DNA of 49,648 bases, taken from contig JAFEBU010000041.1 in assembly GCA_018242505.1 (NCBI GenBank), forward strand, positions 1 through 49,648, in the 5' to 3' direction. This document shows positions 16,578 to 23,874 of the stretch, one piece after another. The notes beneath the pieces are model-generated. The model saw only the letters and a program-made list of their open reading frames with translations, was not told where the DNA came from and ran no database searches. The DNA comes from Pseudomonadota bacterium (GTDB taxonomy: Bacteria; Pseudomonadota; Alphaproteobacteria; Reyranellales; Reyranellaceae). Within the stretch, counting starts at the first letter, position 1. Each line of letters starts with the position of its first letter. The translations under genes and the position numbers were made by a program.

Positions 16578-16814
16578 ATGAGCTGGTCCCGCCTCTCAAT
16601 CCGCCGGGCACTACCGATGCTATGGAGAATCATTTGGCTGATACTGACTGGCCTCCTGCCCAGTGCGCCATCCTGGGCTGACGCCATCGGATTGAAGGTC
16701 GCGGGTTGTAAAGGAGATATTTGTTTCGCCTTTATTACAGAACTCACGATCGGTTATGGCGACCTCGCGCCACTGATGATCGACAGGCTGACGCCGAGCG
16801 CATTGGCGGCGTGA
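16578..16814 (+). pseudogene. Remnant of a small K+-channel-like protein
   Basis: A 78-codon frame starts MSWSRLSIRRALPMLWRIIW, continues through a hydrophobic segment (LILTGLLPSAPSWA) and then reads CFAFITELTIGYGDLAP before ending abruptly. F-x-F-I-T-x-L-T-I-G-Y-G-D is the pore helix and selectivity filter of bacterial two-helix K+ channels. The second pore-lining helix that should follow is missing, and a degenerate sequence ends in TGA. A functional tetramer is therefore unlikely, and this looks like a decayed copy. Alternatively it could be a short unusual membrane protein. The stretch from 16815 to 16983 shows nothing further. Confidence 0.5.
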
Positions 16815-16983
16815 CGGAAGTTGATATATCTGGCGACAGCAGAGTTTGGACCAACGAAGCACGTGGGGTGCATATCTCAAGCGAAGATCTCGTTGGCGAA
16901 GCCCCGGTTCTCAACATATTCCCTGCGCTGCATCGCCTTCGTCGCATCAGCTCGCCGGCTTGGGTTCCGAGCAGCCCATACGT

Positions 16984-18015
16984 TTAGAGCGCAACCAAGA
17001 CGGTTCCGAAGAACGCGCCGCGACAGGCTCCAGCAAGCGCCTCGGGCGCGTTCCTCAAGCCGCGAACGACTTCACATGGAAAGCGAATCTGCCCGGCCGC
17101 CGACCAGCGAGAAAGTTGATTATCCCATTCTTTACGGACATCTGGATCATCATCCGCGCTGTATCCACGGATGGTCAGCTTCTTCAGTAGCAGCTTGAAG
17201 GAGTCGAGTTCGACGGGTGCCTTGCGTCCGGTGCCATCCGCTGCGAGCTGGCCTGAAAGTGCGCCGACGATAAGAATCCGTGCTCTTTCGCGCGCAACTT
17301 CGACAGCTGCACAAAGCTGCTCGCCACCGACAGAATCCAGAACGGCGTCGATCCCTGCCGGGGCAGCTTCCTTCAACTGACTGGCGATCGCCGTGGCTCC
17401 CCTGGTGACTACGGCATCATAGCCAAGCTCGGCGACAAGGCGGTCAGCTTTCTCGCGCGTGCTGGTGCTGCCGATCACCCTGCTTGCACCGAGCAGACGT
17501 GCGATCTGGCCTGCCATCGAACCGATAGCCCCTGCGGCGCTGGAGATGAAAACCGTCTCGCCCGCCTTTAGATCGAGACCGCGCGTGAGTGCAGCGTAAG
17601 CAGTCCAACCGTGGCTAAGATGCAGAAGGATGTCGGCAACGTCACGACTGACCTTTTGGCAATCGACGGTCGGAACCGCTGCATATTCCCGCCAGCCATA
17701 GTGGTGAATGACGAGATCGCCGGGCGAAAGCGCATGACCATTCGGTACTCCAATTACTTCGCCAAGAGCTTCCTCTCGCAATGTGTCGCCGATTTGAAGT
17801 GGAGGAAACGGAACACCTTCGACGTTCTCCGCTCCCTTACCCATCATCATGCGAATCGAAGGCGAGAGGCGAAAGGCGATGTTCCGCACCAACACCTCGT
17901 CCGCCGCCGGTGTTGGAAGCGGAGCATCGACAACCTGGACCGTATCTGCCGTTGGCAGCCCGGCAGGTTTGCGCGCAAGCCGGGTTTCAAGGTGTGTCGA
18001 GGGTAGTATCGCCAT
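16984..18015 (-). CDS. Zinc-independent MDR-family NADP-dependent oxidoreductase
   Basis: About 343 residues of the medium-chain dehydrogenase/reductase superfamily, in the leukotriene B4 dehydrogenase/CurA-like branch that reduces alkenal or enone double bonds. Marks are EVLVRNIAFRLSPSIRMMMG, GEVIGVPNGHALSPGDLVIH and the cofactor loop FISSAAGAIGSMAGQIARLL, followed by STSTREKADRL. Zinc-binding cysteines are absent, as expected for this branch. ATG 18015 (MAILPSTHLETRL) aligns with usual family starts; a GTG at 18054 adds 13 residues. It is divergent, 59 bases away, from a truncated TetR gene that was probably its repressor, so it may now be deregulated. Confidence 0.85.
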   Translation of the reverse strand: MAILPSTHLETRLARKPAGLPTADTVQVVDAPLPTPAADEVLVRNIAFRLSPSIRMMMGKGAENVEGVPFPPLQIGDTLREEALGEVIGVPNGHALSPGDLVIHHYGWREYAAVPTVDCQKVSRDVADILLHLSHGWTAYAALTRGLDLKAGETVFISSAAGAIGSMAGQIARLLGASRVIGSTSTREKADRLVAELGYDAVVTRGATAIASQLKEAAPAGIDAVLDSVGGEQLCAAVEVARERARILIVGALSGQLAADGTGRKAPVELDSFKLLLKKLTIRGYSADDDPDVRKEWDNQLSRWSAAGQIRFPCEVVRGLRNAPEALAGACRGAFFGTVLVAL

Positions 18016-18074
18016 CCTTGTAGAATCATCCGTTTGTGAATTAATTGCTCTCACTATTCGGCGGATGAAGACGA

Positions 18075-18239
18075 ATGGCTACTCGCGTTTCTGATGCAGC
18101 CCATAGGATGTGCAAGCAACCACACCAGGCGCGTTCTCGCGACACAGTTGCAGTCATTATCGAGGCCGATGCTCAGGTTTTGGTGCGCAAGGGCTGGTCC
18201 GGCTTCAATACCAATGACGTCGCGGCAGCGGCCGGCGCG
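18075..18239 (+). pseudogene. Truncated TetR-family regulator (DNA-binding domain only)
   Basis: The frame from ATG 18075 gives a basic N terminus with QARSRDTVAVIIEADAQVLV and RKGWSGFNTNDVAAAAG, which is the first two helices of a TetR DNA-binding domain. Where the recognition helix (normally VSIGSLYQYF-like) should begin, the reading becomes ALPDFPLPDFQFSYYW, with no TetR similarity, and ends at 18398. The break is therefore near 18239, and the ligand domain and recognition helix are gone. The position next to a divergent MDR oxidoreductase is the classic TetR-target layout. The lost part was probably deleted together with the rearrangement that extends to the tRNA-Ser gene. Confidence 0.72.
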
Positions 18240-18675
18240 TTGCCGGATTTTCCCCTCCCCGATTTTCAATTTTCATATTATTGGAGGGTACGCGAAAGGC
18301 GCGGCCTATTAGGCGCGAATGCGCAGCGGCCGTGGCCTGAGAGCGATGGCTTTGCCGCTGGGAATTTAGGCCGGGAGTGGAAGCGGCTGCCCTTATAGGC
18401 CCCCCGGGTCCCATCGGGGGCGGGGGTCGTAAGAGTGGTGCCGGCGCGCCATGACGTTCGCCTGGACGTGTCTGTCGTGTTTACGTCTACATCCACGCTC
18501 ATATCGCGCTGTGCGTGTCTGGCTGCCTGACGTGGACGCACGGTCGAGCGGATTGCCTGCCCCCGCGCGTCAGCATGATCCCGCCCCTCTGCCCCGGCCT
18601 CGACAGCGTCATATGGGGTAGAACGTGGGGTACAAACGCGCCCAATCGGAAAACGCCAATGATATCAATCGATAA
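18240..18675. other. Scar region between the truncated TetR gene and tRNA-Ser
   Basis: These 436 bases carry no convincing gene. They begin exactly where TetR similarity stops and end at the 3' end of tRNA-Ser(GCU), the side where integrative elements insert. They include a spaced repeat GATTTTC (in ATTTTCCCCTCCCCGATTTTC around 18246-18266), a GC hairpin near 18398-18422 and the tandem repeats at 18614-18638. A degraded integrative element is a plausible explanation; no integrase frame survives. Confidence 0.5.
18614..18638. repeat. Imperfect tandem 12/13-base repeats near the tRNA 3' end
   Basis: TGGGGTAGAACG is followed directly by TGGGGTACAAACG, 38 bases from the encoded CCA of tRNA-Ser. 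Short tandem repeats of this form beside a tRNA 3' end are typical of tyrosine-recombinase arm sites or attachment regions. No integrase gene remains in the window. Confidence 0.5.
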
Positions 18676-18768
18676 TGGCGGAGAGGAAGGGATTCGAACC
18701 CTCGATACGAGTTATCCCCGTATAACGGTTTAGCAAACCGCCGCCTTCGACCGCTCGGCCACCTCTCC
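18676..18768 (-). tRNA. tRNA-Ser (anticodon GCU)
   Basis: The minus strand gives a class II tRNA. Its acceptor arm GGAGAGG pairs with CCTCTCC, followed by discriminator G and an encoded CCA at 18676-18678. The D-arm region is GTGGCCGAGCGGTCGAAGGC. The anticodon stem-loop is CGGTTTGCTAAACCG with anticodon GCT, reading AGC/AGU serine codons. A long variable arm (TTATACGGGGATAACTCGTA) is as expected for serine. The T-loop is GGTTCGAATCC. Confidence 0.95.
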
Positions 18769-18916
18769 GCAGCCCGTAAGACCCCGGCGGTCGATATCCA
18801 CGACGGATGCGTGGCGGTTCTAGCTGCGGGGCACGAGAGTGTCAAACAAAGGGGGAATTTTACACGCTTTTTCAGGCCCTTGGCCCACCGGCCCTGGTCA
18901 TGCGACGGTACCAACC

Positions 18917-20092
18917 ATGAACCAGAGTGCCCCCGGGTCCGTCGAGATGCTGAAGCGTCTCGTTGCCTTCGATACGACCTCACGCCATTCGAACCTCGAT
19001 CTTATCAAGTATATCCAGAGCTATCTCGCCGACTTCGGAGTCACGAGCACCCTCGTCCCCAACGAAGACGGCACCAAGGCCAATCTCTACGCTTCCATCG
19101 GTCCGGATGTGCCAGGTGGCATCGTCCTGTCGGGGCACACCGACGTCGTGCCGGTTGACGGACAGCCATGGACCACAGATCCGTGGGTTCTCACCGAGAA
19201 GCCCGACGGCAATCTCTACGGTCGCGGGACGTGCGATATGAAGGGCTTCATAGCCGCCGCCTTGGCCCACGTCCCTGCTTTCCAGCAAGCGAAGCTCAAG
19301 GTGCCGATGCACTTTGCCTTCAGCTACGACGAGGAAGTGGGATGCCTCGGTGCCCATTCGCTGGCCGAGAAGCTGATCGGCAATGTTCCCCGCCCTCAGG
19401 CCGTGATCGTGGGCGAGCCGACCATGATGGGCGTGGTCAACACGCAGAACGCCGGCGGAAGCCTGATCGCCACCTTCACAGGCGTCGAAGCGCACTCCTC
19501 CATGACCCATCTCGGCGTCAATGCCATTCATTTCGCCGGCGACTTCCTCCATTGGTTGAACGAGCTGCAGGAAGAGCTGGCGCAGAGGAAGCGGCCGGAC
19601 ATCGATACGGTGCCCGGCCATACGACGATCAATGTCGGCATCGTGACCGGCGGTACGGCCGGCAACATCCTCGCACGCGAGTGCGTGCTGAACTGGGGAT
19701 ACCGGACGCTCCCGGGCGACGATGCCTGGGAGGTGCAACGCCGCGCCGAACACTATGTGGCCGAGCTCCTGTTGCCCAGGATGCGCGCCAAGCACCCCGA
19801 CGCCCACATCACGCTCAGGCGCCGCTCCTTCGTGCCTGGCCTGTTGCCGGAAGAAAACGAGGACGCCGCGAGGCTCGCGTTGCAATGGACCGGCGGGAAT
19901 CGCACCTACGCTGTTCCTTACGGCACGGAGGCGGGCATCTTCCGTAGCCATGGAGTTCCCACAGTGATTTGCGGCCCTGGCGATATTTCCCAGGCCCACC
20001 AACCCGACGAATTCGTCGCCCGCTCGCAGATGGACGCCTGCGACGCCTTCCTTGGCAGGATGATCCGCTGGGCAGAGAAAACCCAGACATGA
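18917..20092 (+). CDS. argE: Acetylornithine deacetylase (ArgE, M20 family)
   Basis: A 391-residue M20 metallopeptidase-family enzyme that removes acetate from N2-acetylornithine in arginine synthesis. Metal and catalytic motifs are SGHTDVVPVDGQPW (His ligand plus Asp), LYGRGTCDMKGFIAAAL (bridging Asp), SYDEEVGCLGAHSLAE (catalytic and ligand Glu), IVGEPT and, at the C terminus, ICGPGDISQAHQPDEFV (His ligand). ATG 18917 (MNQSAPGSVEMLKRLV) fits the family. Acetylornithine deacetylase is favoured over DapE or carboxypeptidase by the T-x-x-x-x-G-T-E-A-G stretch. It is followed by a palindromic bidirectional terminator. There are no other arginine genes nearby. Confidence 0.87.
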   Translation: MNQSAPGSVEMLKRLVAFDTTSRHSNLDLIKYIQSYLADFGVTSTLVPNEDGTKANLYASIGPDVPGGIVLSGHTDVVPVDGQPWTTDPWVLTEKPDGNLYGRGTCDMKGFIAAALAHVPAFQQAKLKVPMHFAFSYDEEVGCLGAHSLAEKLIGNVPRPQAVIVGEPTMMGVVNTQNAGGSLIATFTGVEAHSSMTHLGVNAIHFAGDFLHWLNELQEELAQRKRPDIDTVPGHTTINVGIVTGGTAGNILARECVLNWGYRTLPGDDAWEVQRRAEHYVAELLLPRMRAKHPDAHITLRRRSFVPGLLPEENEDAARLALQWTGGNRTYAVPYGTEAGIFRSHGVPTVICGPGDISQAHQPDEFVARSQMDACDAFLGRMIRWAEKTQT

Positions 20093-20118
20093 AAAGGGCG
20101 GCCAATTGGCCGCCCTTT
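20093..20118. terminator. Bidirectional terminator between argE and ompA-like genes
   Basis: A perfect 26-base palindrome, AAAGGGCGGCCAA followed by its complement TTGGCCGCCCTTT, lies between the convergent stops at 20092 and 20138. It gives a GGGCGGCC stem with an AATT loop, and A/T tracts on both sides suit termination in both directions. Confidence 0.75.
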
Positions 20119-20137
20119 CCATTTATTTGCGTGTCGC

Positions 20138-21079
20138 TTACTGGAGCACGATCACGACGCGGCGGTTCTGCGGCTCGCGCACGCCGTCTCCGGTCGGAAC
20201 CAGCAGGTCGCTCTCGCCCTTGCCGACGACCGAGATCGCCGTCGCCGGCACGCCGTCACGCACCAGAGCGTCCTTGACCGCGTTCGCGCGGCGCAGCGAC
20301 AGCGCCATGTTGTAGTTCGGCGGACCCGACGTGTCGGTATGGCCGGTCGCAGTGATGCGGGCGCTGCCCTTGGTCTTGTAGGCGTCCGCTGCCTGCTTGA
20401 TCGTGTTCAGAGCCTGGGCCGACAGGTTCGAGCGGTCCCAATCGAAGAACACCATGAACGACGGTGCAGCCACCGGCGGCGGAGCCGGCGGCGCGACTTC
20501 CGGCGCTCCACCGAACTTGAACGAAACACCCAGCATTACGGCGAAGCTGTTGTTGCTCCAGCTCGACCCGGCAAACTGGGGATTCGTCGTACCGAAGTAC
20601 CGGCCGCTGAGGTCGAAACGCAGGTTCTGCGTAGCGTTCCAGCCCACGCCCAGGATGCCCTGATAGGCGAACTGCGTGCTGCGCAGCGGCAGCTCCGCGT
20701 CGACGAAGCCGACACCGGCGCCAGCGCCGATGAACGGCACGATCACGCCCCCGGCATTGAAGTCATAGAGGATGTTGGCCAGCACGGCCGCCTGGCCGAT
20801 CTTGCCCTGGATCGCCTGGCCCGGGAAGTTCCCGCCGTTGGTCGTATTCTCGTGGTACACACCCTCGATTTCGACACGTGGACCGATGAAATCATAACCG
20901 AACTTGCCGCCAGCCGCCCAACCGGTGACCGGGCTGACGCTCTGACCAGCAATCGTCGTATTGAGCAGCCAGCTCACGCCACCTTCCACGCCGCCGTAGA
21001 AGCCCGGTGTGGGTGACTGTGCATGTGCCATGACGGGAAGCGCCACAACGGCGGCAGCCGCCACAAGAGCCTTCTTCAT
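20138..21079 (-). CDS. OmpA-family outer-membrane protein
   Basis: 313 residues. It has a signal peptide (MKKALVAAAAVVALPVMAHA then Q). An eight-strand barrel occupies about residues 25-190 (GFYGGVEGGVSW at its start, FAVMLGVSFKFGG at its end), followed by a Pro/Ala linker (APPAPPPVAAP). A C-terminal OmpA peptidoglycan-binding domain runs from about 208 to 313 (FFDWDRSNLSAQA, TATGHTDTSG, LSLRRANAVKDALV, NRRVVIVLQ). The protein should anchor the outer membrane to peptidoglycan. AAGGGAG precedes the ATG. It is transcribed alone. Confidence 0.92.
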   Translation of the reverse strand: MKKALVAAAAVVALPVMAHAQSPTPGFYGGVEGGVSWLLNTTIAGQSVSPVTGWAAGGKFGYDFIGPRVEIEGVYHENTTNGGNFPGQAIQGKIGQAAVLANILYDFNAGGVIVPFIGAGAGVGFVDAELPLRSTQFAYQGILGVGWNATQNLRFDLSGRYFGTTNPQFAGSSWSNNSFAVMLGVSFKFGGAPEVAPPAPPPVAAPSFMVFFDWDRSNLSAQALNTIKQAADAYKTKGSARITATGHTDTSGPPNYNMALSLRRANAVKDALVRDGVPATAISVVGKGESDLLVPTGDGVREPQNRRVVIVLQ

Positions 21080-21220
21080 CGCTATCTCCCTTGCTTTGTA
21101 AATACTCTAATGAACTCAACCGGGGCTGAGGCGTCTCGAACGGGGCGAAGTGTAGTCGAAATCGTGCAAAGCCGCGACGAAGACGGGCATTTTATGCAAA
21201 TTGCAGCCGATCCTGTTGCA

Positions 21221-21239
21221 ACCCGGCCACACCCCGGGT
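21221..21239 (-). terminator. Weak hairpin downstream of dps
   Basis: ACCCGG-CCACACC-CCGGGT forms a six-pair stem about 50 bases past the dps stop. It lacks a T tract, so terminator function is uncertain. Confidence 0.3.
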
Positions 21240-21290
21240 CACGAAACGTGAACGCCCGCCCCTAATCGACCCTCAGATATGCGGAAAAGC

Positions 21291-21809
21291 TCAACCGCCG
21301 CTACGGCGGCCGGCCTCAAACAGGAACCATGTCCGCTTCTCTGTCTCGTCGATCCAATTCTCGATCAGGCTGGCCGTGGCAACATCATTGTGCTCGTCGC
21401 ATAGCTCGTGAAGCGTTCGCATATGAGCTGCGAGTTGCCTGTTATCGTCACGCAGCTCCGCAAGCATGTCCTCAGGCGTCACGTAATCGGCGTCATTGTC
21501 CAGGACACGCTGCAGCTTCTTGATCTGGCCGACAGAGCGGATCGTGGTGCCGCCCAGCTTGCGGACCCGTTCAGCGATGGGGTCGCCCATGGCGTAGATT
21601 TCGTCGGCCTGCTCGTCGAGCAATAGATGGTAGTCGCGGAAATGCGGGCCAGACACATGCCAATGAAAGTTCTTGGTCTTGAAATAAAGAGCGAAGACGT
21701 CGGCCAGCAGGATGTTGAGTCCGCCCGAAATGTCCTTCGTCGCATTGGAGCCAAGATCGGTTGGCGTGGCGAGGGCGGCAGCCTGACGGCTTTTGACGTT
21801 CTTGCTCAT
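21291..21809 (-). CDS. dps: Dps-family DNA-protection ferritin
   Basis: A 172-residue ferritin-like protein. KTKNFHWHVSGPHFRDYHLL and DEQADEIYAMGDPIAERVRK carry the His, Asp and Glu of the inter-subunit ferroxidase site of Dps. The rest is a four-helix bundle. Dps dodecamers bind DNA, oxidise Fe2+ with H2O2 and store iron during starvation or oxidative stress. The N terminus MSKNVKSRQAAALATPTDLG is flexible and basic and may contact DNA. GGAGGAG lies upstream of ATG 21809. It sits next to glutathione transferase genes on the same strand. Confidence 0.9.
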   Translation of the reverse strand: MSKNVKSRQAAALATPTDLGSNATKDISGGLNILLADVFALYFKTKNFHWHVSGPHFRDYHLLLDEQADEIYAMGDPIAERVRKLGGTTIRSVGQIKKLQRVLDNDADYVTPEDMLAELRDDNRQLAAHMRTLHELCDEHNDVATASLIENWIDETEKRTWFLFEAGRRSGG

Positions 21810-21862
21810 GGTCGGGTCTCCTCCTCGGATAGTGTGGTCTAATCCAGACTAATTCCAGCCCC

Positions 21863-22489
21863 TCAATTGAGATAGGGAACCGCCATCCCCTTGGTCACGG
21901 CGGGACGCGCGTTGATGCCATCGTACCAGCGCTTCACGTTGGGGAAGTCCGCAAGGTCCACCTTGTGCCATTCGTGCCGGGCGGCCCAGGGGAAAATCGC
22001 GATGTCTGCGATCGAATAGTCCGCCCCGGAGGCGAAGGCGTTCGATGCGAGTTGCTTGTCGAGTACACCATACAGTCGCTTGGCCTCGTCGACATAGCGT
22101 TTGATGCCATATTCGATCTTTTCCGGCGCAGCGCGCAGGAAATGATGAGCCTGGCCGAACATCGGCCCGACGCCGCCCATCTGCCACATCAGCCATTCGA
22201 GGGTTTTGTAGCGCTGGACCGGCTCTTTGGAGAGGAACCGGCCAGTCTTCTCCGCAAGGTAGATCAGGATCGCACCCGATTCGAACAAGGCAATCGGCTT
22301 GCCGCCGGGACCCTCGGAATCGATGATCGCTGGAATGCGGTTGTTGGGGCTGATCTTCAGGAACTCAGGTCTGAACTGCTCGCCTTTGGAGATATCGACC
22401 TTGTGCACATTGTAGGGAAGCCCGCACTCCTCGAGCATGATGGAGGCCTTGCGACCGTTGGGTGTGCCCCAGGTGTGAAGCTCAATCAT
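21863..22489 (-). CDS. Glutathione S-transferase family protein (YfcG/Ure2-like)
   Basis: 208 residues. The thioredoxin-like N-terminal domain (about 1-85) starts MIELHTWGTPNGRKASIMLE and contains SPNNRIPAI (cis-Pro for glutathione binding) and ALFESGAILIYLAEKTG (the E-S-G motif that binds the gamma-glutamyl group). The helical C-terminal domain has YGVLDKQLASNAFASGADYS and IADIAIFPW. The T-P-N-G-x-K start is typical of the Nu/Ure2-like class, often disulfide-bond reductases. It is paralogous to the frameshifted gene at 24843-25558. GGAG precedes the ATG. It lies 53 bases upstream of dps. Confidence 0.9.
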   Translation of the reverse strand: MIELHTWGTPNGRKASIMLEECGLPYNVHKVDISKGEQFRPEFLKISPNNRIPAIIDSEGPGGKPIALFESGAILIYLAEKTGRFLSKEPVQRYKTLEWLMWQMGGVGPMFGQAHHFLRAAPEKIEYGIKRYVDEAKRLYGVLDKQLASNAFASGADYSIADIAIFPWAARHEWHKVDLADFPNVKRWYDGINARPAVTKGMAVPYLN

Positions 22490-22512
22490 CTCCTACTCCC
22501 CAATCGTTCCTG

Positions 22513-23136
22513 TCAGACGTCGTACGAATCGTCGAAGGTGGAATCGTCACTGAAGCTGCCTTCATCGCCCGCCGAATCGCCGGATGCATCGTAGTTTCCG
22601 GCAACGCTGTCGTCCTGTGCGAGATCGGCAGATGAGACCTGATCCGGCGGCATCAGTGGCGAGGCTGCAGCAGATGTGTCAAGGGCACCGAACGGACTGC
22701 CGGAAGAGCCAAGCAAGTTGCGGATCCCGTCAAACAGGAGCGCCCCGCCCGCCACGCCGGCCGCTGTTGCAAGTGCCGAGCGAAGGAAGCCGCCTCCGGC
22801 AGAAGGCTGCTGCGGTGCGCCCCACGGCGACGGCGATCGCGTCGGGGCCGCAGGGGCTGTGGGGGCTGTCGCTGCCCCCCAAGGGCCGATTTTGGGGGCA
22901 CTTTCGAGGAAACCGGGTTGCTTCGCCTTGGCCTCGAGCTCGGCAATGCGTTCCTGCGCCGCCTTCAGTGCATGTTCCTGAACAAGGGCAGTCTGCGCCA
23001 GCAGGTAGGGTGCGCCAGGCTGGCTGGCGACCATGGTGACGATCAGACGCTCGGCTTCGGGGTCGCGGGGCTGCGATTCATAAGCCTTCAGACGGTTGAA
23101 CAGGCCTTCAATGAGATCACGTTCCTGGCTTTGCAT
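22513..23136 (-). CDS. DUF2076-family protein
   Basis: 207 residues starting behind AGGAGG. The N-terminal 80 residues (QSQERDLIEGLFNRLKAYES, then APYLLAQTALVQEHALKAAQ and a coiled-coil RIAELEAKAKQ) are the DUF2076 hallmark. The middle is Pro/Ala-rich. A glycine/alanine segment GGGFLRSALATAAGVAGGAL may insert in a membrane, and the tail is very acidic with repeated D-D-S (SDDSTFDDSYDV). The family is described as a periplasmic ligand-binding sensor-like protein, but no biochemical role is established. It lies 23 bases upstream of a GST gene and may be co-transcribed. Confidence 0.8.
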   Translation of the reverse strand: MQSQERDLIEGLFNRLKAYESQPRDPEAERLIVTMVASQPGAPYLLAQTALVQEHALKAAQERIAELEAKAKQPGFLESAPKIGPWGAATAPTAPAAPTRSPSPWGAPQQPSAGGGFLRSALATAAGVAGGALLFDGIRNLLGSSGSPFGALDTSAAASPLMPPDQVSSADLAQDDSVAGNYDASGDSAGDEGSFSDDSTFDDSYDV

Positions 23137-23313
23137 GACGGTGCCTCCTGCTCCCCCGCAAGTGCCGTCAACGTGGTTGGTGCCCCGGTAACCGTCAAGG
23201 GTCGCCGGGATCAGTCACTCCGGCGCGATCTGTCGCGTGCTCACCGGTTTCCCACCAGACGTCCGGGGCCGGCCGAGCGCAGCCGACGGCAAACGACTTT
23301 CGAGATCTGGCTG

Positions 23314-23796
23314 TTACATGCGCGTGAAGTCCATGATCCAGTTGGTCTCCCAACTGTTGCCCTCGTCGAGGGAAAAAGCCTGCTCCCAGCGCGCCGACGT
23401 TTGCGTGATGCGCGACCAGACATAGCGCACGCGGATGACCCGACCCTGCCATTCGTCATCGCCGTGGAATGTGCCGATCCCCTTGGCGAAGCGGCCGACG
23501 ACCGGCGCGAAGGCCTCGGCGGGCCGGCGGCTGTCGTACCAATGGATCGTCCATCGATCCTTGTCGAAATCGTAGAGACGAAGGCTCATGCCGCGATAAG
23601 GGGTCCCCGGCAACGCGATGTCGCTCTCATCGATATTGCCGAACCCGTCCAGGATCTTGCGCGCGGCGCAGGTGCCGTTGAATTCGATCCAGTCGTGGCA
23701 GTCGCAGAGACGGTGCGCCAGGTAGCGATGGCGGCAGCTCCAGATCCCCATCAAGAAGTCGAAATCGGGACTTGGTTTGGCACGGGTTTGCAGCAT
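23314..23796 (-). CDS. DUF1579-like protein of unknown function
   Basis: 160 residues with AAAGGAG before ATG 23796. It contains FDFLMGIWSCRHRYLAHRL, LRLYDFDKDRWTIHWYDSRR, and near the end TSARWEQAFSLDEGNSWETN and WIMDFTRM. The W-x-x-x-x-R-Y-L, W-x-I-H-W-x-D-S and S-x-D-x-G-x-S-W-E-T-N-W motifs match small lipocalin-like DUF1579-type proteins. No enzyme function is established. It is divergent from a WYL regulator with a 78-base gap containing direct repeats, a layout often seen for such pairs, so it is probably the regulator's target. Confidence 0.7.
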   Translation of the reverse strand: MLQTRAKPSPDFDFLMGIWSCRHRYLAHRLCDCHDWIEFNGTCAARKILDGFGNIDESDIALPGTPYRGMSLRLYDFDKDRWTIHWYDSRRPAEAFAPVVGRFAKGIGTFHGDDEWQGRVIRVRYVWSRITQTSARWEQAFSLDEGNSWETNWIMDFTRM

Positions 23797-23836
23797 GCGG
23801 CTCTCCTTTCTGCCGTCTCCTTTACCTCCGCATTCC

Positions 23837-23852
23837 TGTCAGAATATGTCAG
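23837..23852. promoter_or_regulatory. Direct repeat, candidate WYL-regulator operator
   Basis: TGTCAG occurs twice with starts ten bases apart (23837-23842 and 23847-23852) in the divergent gap between the DUF1579-like gene and the WYL regulator. One helical turn spacing suits a dimer on one face of the DNA. Regulatory role inferred from position. Confidence 0.45.
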
Positions 23853-23874
23853 GATCATTTGCTACACGATTTCC

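Noticed and set aside
18609..18983. A minus-strand frame through the tRNA-Ser gene
   Set aside because: It reads across a structurally perfect tRNA and has no protein motif.
22918..23874. N-terminal extension of the WYL regulator frame
   Set aside because: It is antisense to the DUF2076 and DUF1579-like genes, and the regulator's HTH begins right after ATG 23875.
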